Assembly (NCBI GenBank): GCA_046348365.1
Contig: JAXMEL010000007.1
Span: 1-64,000 of the forward strand
DNA: 64,000 nucleotides
Source of the DNA: JAEUPI01 sp046348365
Lineage (GTDB): Bacteria; Pseudomonadota; Gammaproteobacteria; Burkholderiales; Burkholderiaceae_C
Direction of reading: 5' to 3'
The notes under the pieces are model-generated. The model saw only the letters and a program-made list of their open reading frames with translations. It did not search any database and had not been told where the DNA came from. Position 1 is the first letter of the stretch. Every line of letters begins with the position of its first letter. Positions 62,161-64,000 of this stretch are shown piece after piece. Position numbers and translations under genes: made by a program.

Positions 62161-62883
62161 TCATCGTGAAAATCCGCCTGTGGTGCTGAGCCAGCGCGCA
62201 TAGATACGGTCGGCCAAGGCCTGCTGAGCCGCCAGGCGGGCGTCAGTGTCCTGCCTGATCTGCTGCGGGCTGTGCACCGAGCCGGTCCCCTGTCGCAGCG
62301 CGTCGGCGTAGGCCGGCTCGGCGCCGGCGAGCCAATCGGAGATCTTGCCGGCGTCGATCTCGACGTGGAACTGCATCGCCAGATGCGCTCCGATCGCGAA
62401 CGCCTGGTTCGGGCACGCCGCGCTCTCGGCCAGCAGCACCGCGCCCGGCGGCAGCGCGAAGCTCTCGTAGTGCCAGTGAAAGACGTGCTGCTCGCGCGTA
62501 GCGCCGAACCAGCTGCGCGCCTCGGGCACGTCGCGCACGCCGATGCGTTGCCAGCCGATCTCGGGCGCGGGCGATGCCTGCACGCGCGCGCCCAGCGCAT
62601 GCGCCATCAACTGGCCGCCGAGGCAATGACCCAGCACGGGGATCTGCGCCGCCATCGCCTGCAGGATCAGCCGCTCGGCATCGCGCAGGTACGGCAGATC
62701 GTCGTTGACGCTCATCGCACCGCCCAGCACGGCGAGCGCCGAGCAGCCGCCGATGTCGGGTGGAAACGGCTCTCCCGACGTGGCGTGACGCACCGTCAGC
62801 GGCACGCCCTCGCGTCGTGCCCAGCTGCCGAGATAGCCGGCGCCATCGTCGGGCATGAACTGCAGGATCAGCACGGGTTGCAT
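62161..62883 (-). CDS. Class I glutamine amidotransferase-like protein
   Basis: 240-residue GATase1 protein. Nucleophile Cys in VLGHCLGGQLMAHALG; His and Glu of the triad in AMQFHVEIDAGK; N-terminal AVLGGAMSVNDDLPYL. This is the stand-alone GMP synthase glutaminase-like group, in which some members hydrolyse gamma-glutamyl compounds or deglutamylate other substrates. No synthetase partner is adjacent. It is followed by the aceA promoter region, with a 234-bp gap. Confidence 0.9.
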   Translation of the reverse strand: MQPVLILQFMPDDGAGYLGSWARREGVPLTVRHATSGEPFPPDIGGCSALAVLGGAMSVNDDLPYLRDAERLILQAMAAQIPVLGHCLGGQLMAHALGARVQASPAPEIGWQRIGVRDVPEARSWFGATREQHVFHWHYESFALPPGAVLLAESAACPNQAFAIGAHLAMQFHVEIDAGKISDWLAGAEPAYADALRQGTGSVHSPQQIRQDTDARLAAQQALADRIYARWLSTTGGFSR

Positions 62884-63059
62884 CGTCGGCGTGTGTTCGG
62901 TCGTGTGCGGCAGACCGCATCATCGCGCGAAGCGTGATTCCCCCCGGACTCGGCGGCCTCTGGCCGTGCAGCGCCGTGGGCTGGCAGCCACTTGACCTGG
63001 CGCAAGGCGCCGAGGTCGCGGAACCGAAGAATGGCTGATCCGTGAATCGAGGTCAGGCC

Positions 63060-63551
63060 ATGAGCACGCGCACCGCTGCGAGTCCCCGGGGAACGACGTC
63101 GACGTCGCGCCCGATCCTGGACTCCGTCGATGCCACGCACCGCGAGATCCTCGGCGCGCTGACGCAGCTCGAACAACTGGTGACCCACCTGTCCGAGCAC
63201 GGCAGCGACTCGGTCGCCCAGCAGTCGGCAGCGCAGGTGTGCCGCTTCTTCTCGACGGTGGCGCGCCAGCATCACCTGGAAGAGGAGCGCCAGATCTTTC
63301 CGCCGCTGCTCGTCCGCGCCGACGCCGAGCTGGCCCAGCAGATCCAGCGTCTGCAGCAGGACCACGGCTGGCTCGAGGAAGACTGGATCGAGCTGTCGCC
63401 GCTGCTGCAGGCCGTGGCCGAAGGGCAGAACGTCTACGAGGTGGAGACCTTGCGCCAGGGCGTGAACGTCTTCGTCAACCTCTATCACGAGCACATCGCG
63501 CTCGAAGACTCGATGATCTTCCCGGCCGCGCGCCGCCAGAGCCAGGCCTAG
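63060..63551 (+). CDS. Hemerythrin/HHE domain protein
   Basis: 163-residue four-helix protein with ligand-type residues on successive helices: DATHREILG, ARQHHLEEERQIFPPL, QQDHGWLEED and YHEHIALEDSMIFPAA. That pattern (H, HxxxE, H, HxxxxD) binds a di-iron centre for oxygen or NO sensing or storage. The N-terminus is Ser/Thr/Arg-rich and not part of the domain. ATG 63060 is chosen; a GTG at 63042 is in frame. It lies upstream of the aminotransferase on the same strand. Confidence 0.9.
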   Translation: MSTRTAASPRGTTSTSRPILDSVDATHREILGALTQLEQLVTHLSEHGSDSVAQQSAAQVCRFFSTVARQHHLEEERQIFPPLLVRADAELAQQIQRLQQDHGWLEEDWIELSPLLQAVAEGQNVYEVETLRQGVNVFVNLYHEHIALEDSMIFPAARRQSQA

Positions 63552-63681
63552 CCGCCGCGGCCGCCGGCCCGGCGCGGGCCGCGCCACAGTTCATCCCCGT
63601 CATGCGCAGCTGCCCCGGCCGTGAGCACGGTCGTCGTGGTGGTGGCACAGTCATGCCATTGACTCCCCGAAAGGTCTGCTG

Positions 63682-64000
63682 ATGAAACTCGACGCGTTCT
63701 GGATGCCCTTCACGGCCAATCGCCAGTTCAAGAAGGAGCCCCGACTGTTCGCCAAGGCGAGCGGCATGCACTACTGGACGCCCGAAGGCCGGCAGGTGCT
63801 CGACGGCGTGGCCGGGCTGTGGTGCGTCAACGCCGGCCACGGCCGCCCGCGCATCGTCAAGGCCATCCAGGAGCAGGCGGCGGAGATGGATTACGCGCCG
63901 CCGTTCCAGATGGGCCACCCCAAGGCGTTCGAGCTGGCCGAGGAGGCCGTGAAGCTCGCACCCGAGGGCCTGACGAAGCTCTTCTTCACCAACTCCGGCT
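63682..64000 (+). CDS. Class III aminotransferase, beta-alanine/omega-amino acid-pyruvate type (3' truncated by window)
   Basis: The first 106 residues of a PLP enzyme that runs out of the window. It begins MKLDAFWMPFTANRQFKK, then LFAKASGMHYWTPEGRQVLDG, VAGLWCVNAGHGRP and TKLFFTNSG, the N-terminal pattern of omega-amino acid-pyruvate aminotransferases (compare FWMPFT, GLWCVNAGHGR). The PLP lysine would come much later. AAAGG lies seven to eight bases before the ATG. Gene identity is likely, but the substrate is open. Confidence 0.88.
   Translation, partial: MKLDAFWMPFTANRQFKKEPRLFAKASGMHYWTPEGRQVLDGVAGLWCVNAGHGRPRIVKAIQEQAAEMDYAPPFQMGHPKAFELAEEAVKLAPEGLTKLFFTNSG

Overview
The window is 64 kb of high-GC DNA whose gene content and neighbourhoods point to a betaproteobacterium of the order Burkholderiales, close to the Rubrivivax/Leptothrix/Ideonella type. 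This is inferred from sequence only: dnaX-ybaB-recR, hom-thrC-mobB-moeA-moaD-moaE, tmk-holB-pilZ-tatD, ygfZ followed by a DUF4936 gene, a PIN-PhoH protein and a YbgC-GNAT fusion. Coding density is very high, many neighbours overlap by 1-4 bases, and no stretch above 300 bp lacks a gene except 3443-3797, which holds the SRP RNA gene.

Layout. 1-9.4 kb: the end of a RecB/AddA-like helicase-nuclease, a degenerate-kinase/HDOD protein, a small Lys-rich secreted repeat protein, the SRP 4.5S RNA gene, a PurM-like paralogue, and dnaX-ybaB-recR split by an IS110-family element with a structured non-coding left end. 9.4-19.2 kb: cell-wall enzymes (MltD-like, NlpC/P60), a methyltransferase, rnhA, moaA, prpE, phoH, bcp. 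19.3-27.4 kb: alaA-hom-thrC, molybdopterin genes mobB-moeA-moaD-moaE interrupted by an opposing lipoprotein gene, crcB and a flavin reductase. 27.4-40.1 kb: clpB with a near-consensus sigma-32 promoter, NAD synthesis genes nadB and nadA-nadC flanked by two diverged paralogues of an unnamed roadblock-like family, an MFS exporter, a thioredoxin-like protein, a TPP enzyme and tRNA-Pro(TGG).

40.1-52 kb is the catabolic heart of the window: a LysR regulator followed by a protocatechuate 4,5-cleavage operon (ligJ, ligK, a DUF1932 dehydrogenase, ligI, a secreted tannase/feruloyl esterase-type lipoprotein, ligA, ligB, ligC, an aldo/keto reductase), then a second LysR gene divergent from a second LigA/LigB-type dioxygenase pair. 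Together they should take protocatechuate, and perhaps gallate-type catechols released from esters, to pyruvate and oxaloacetate. No ligU tautomerase is present in the window.

52-64 kb: a candidate chromosome-dimer resolution (dif) site lies at 52069-52096, where the dominant gene orientation changes from plus to minus. Beyond it come an ankyrin protein, tatD, pilZ, holB, tmk, mltG on the minus strand, then ygfZ, an iron-type alcohol dehydrogenase, isocitrate lyase, a glutamine amidotransferase, a hemerythrin protein and the start of a class III aminotransferase.

No CRISPR array, prophage or classical defence island was seen. The items most worth checking are the roadblock-like paralogue pair around the nad genes, the dif candidate, the IS110 non-coding RNA and the second dioxygenase pair.
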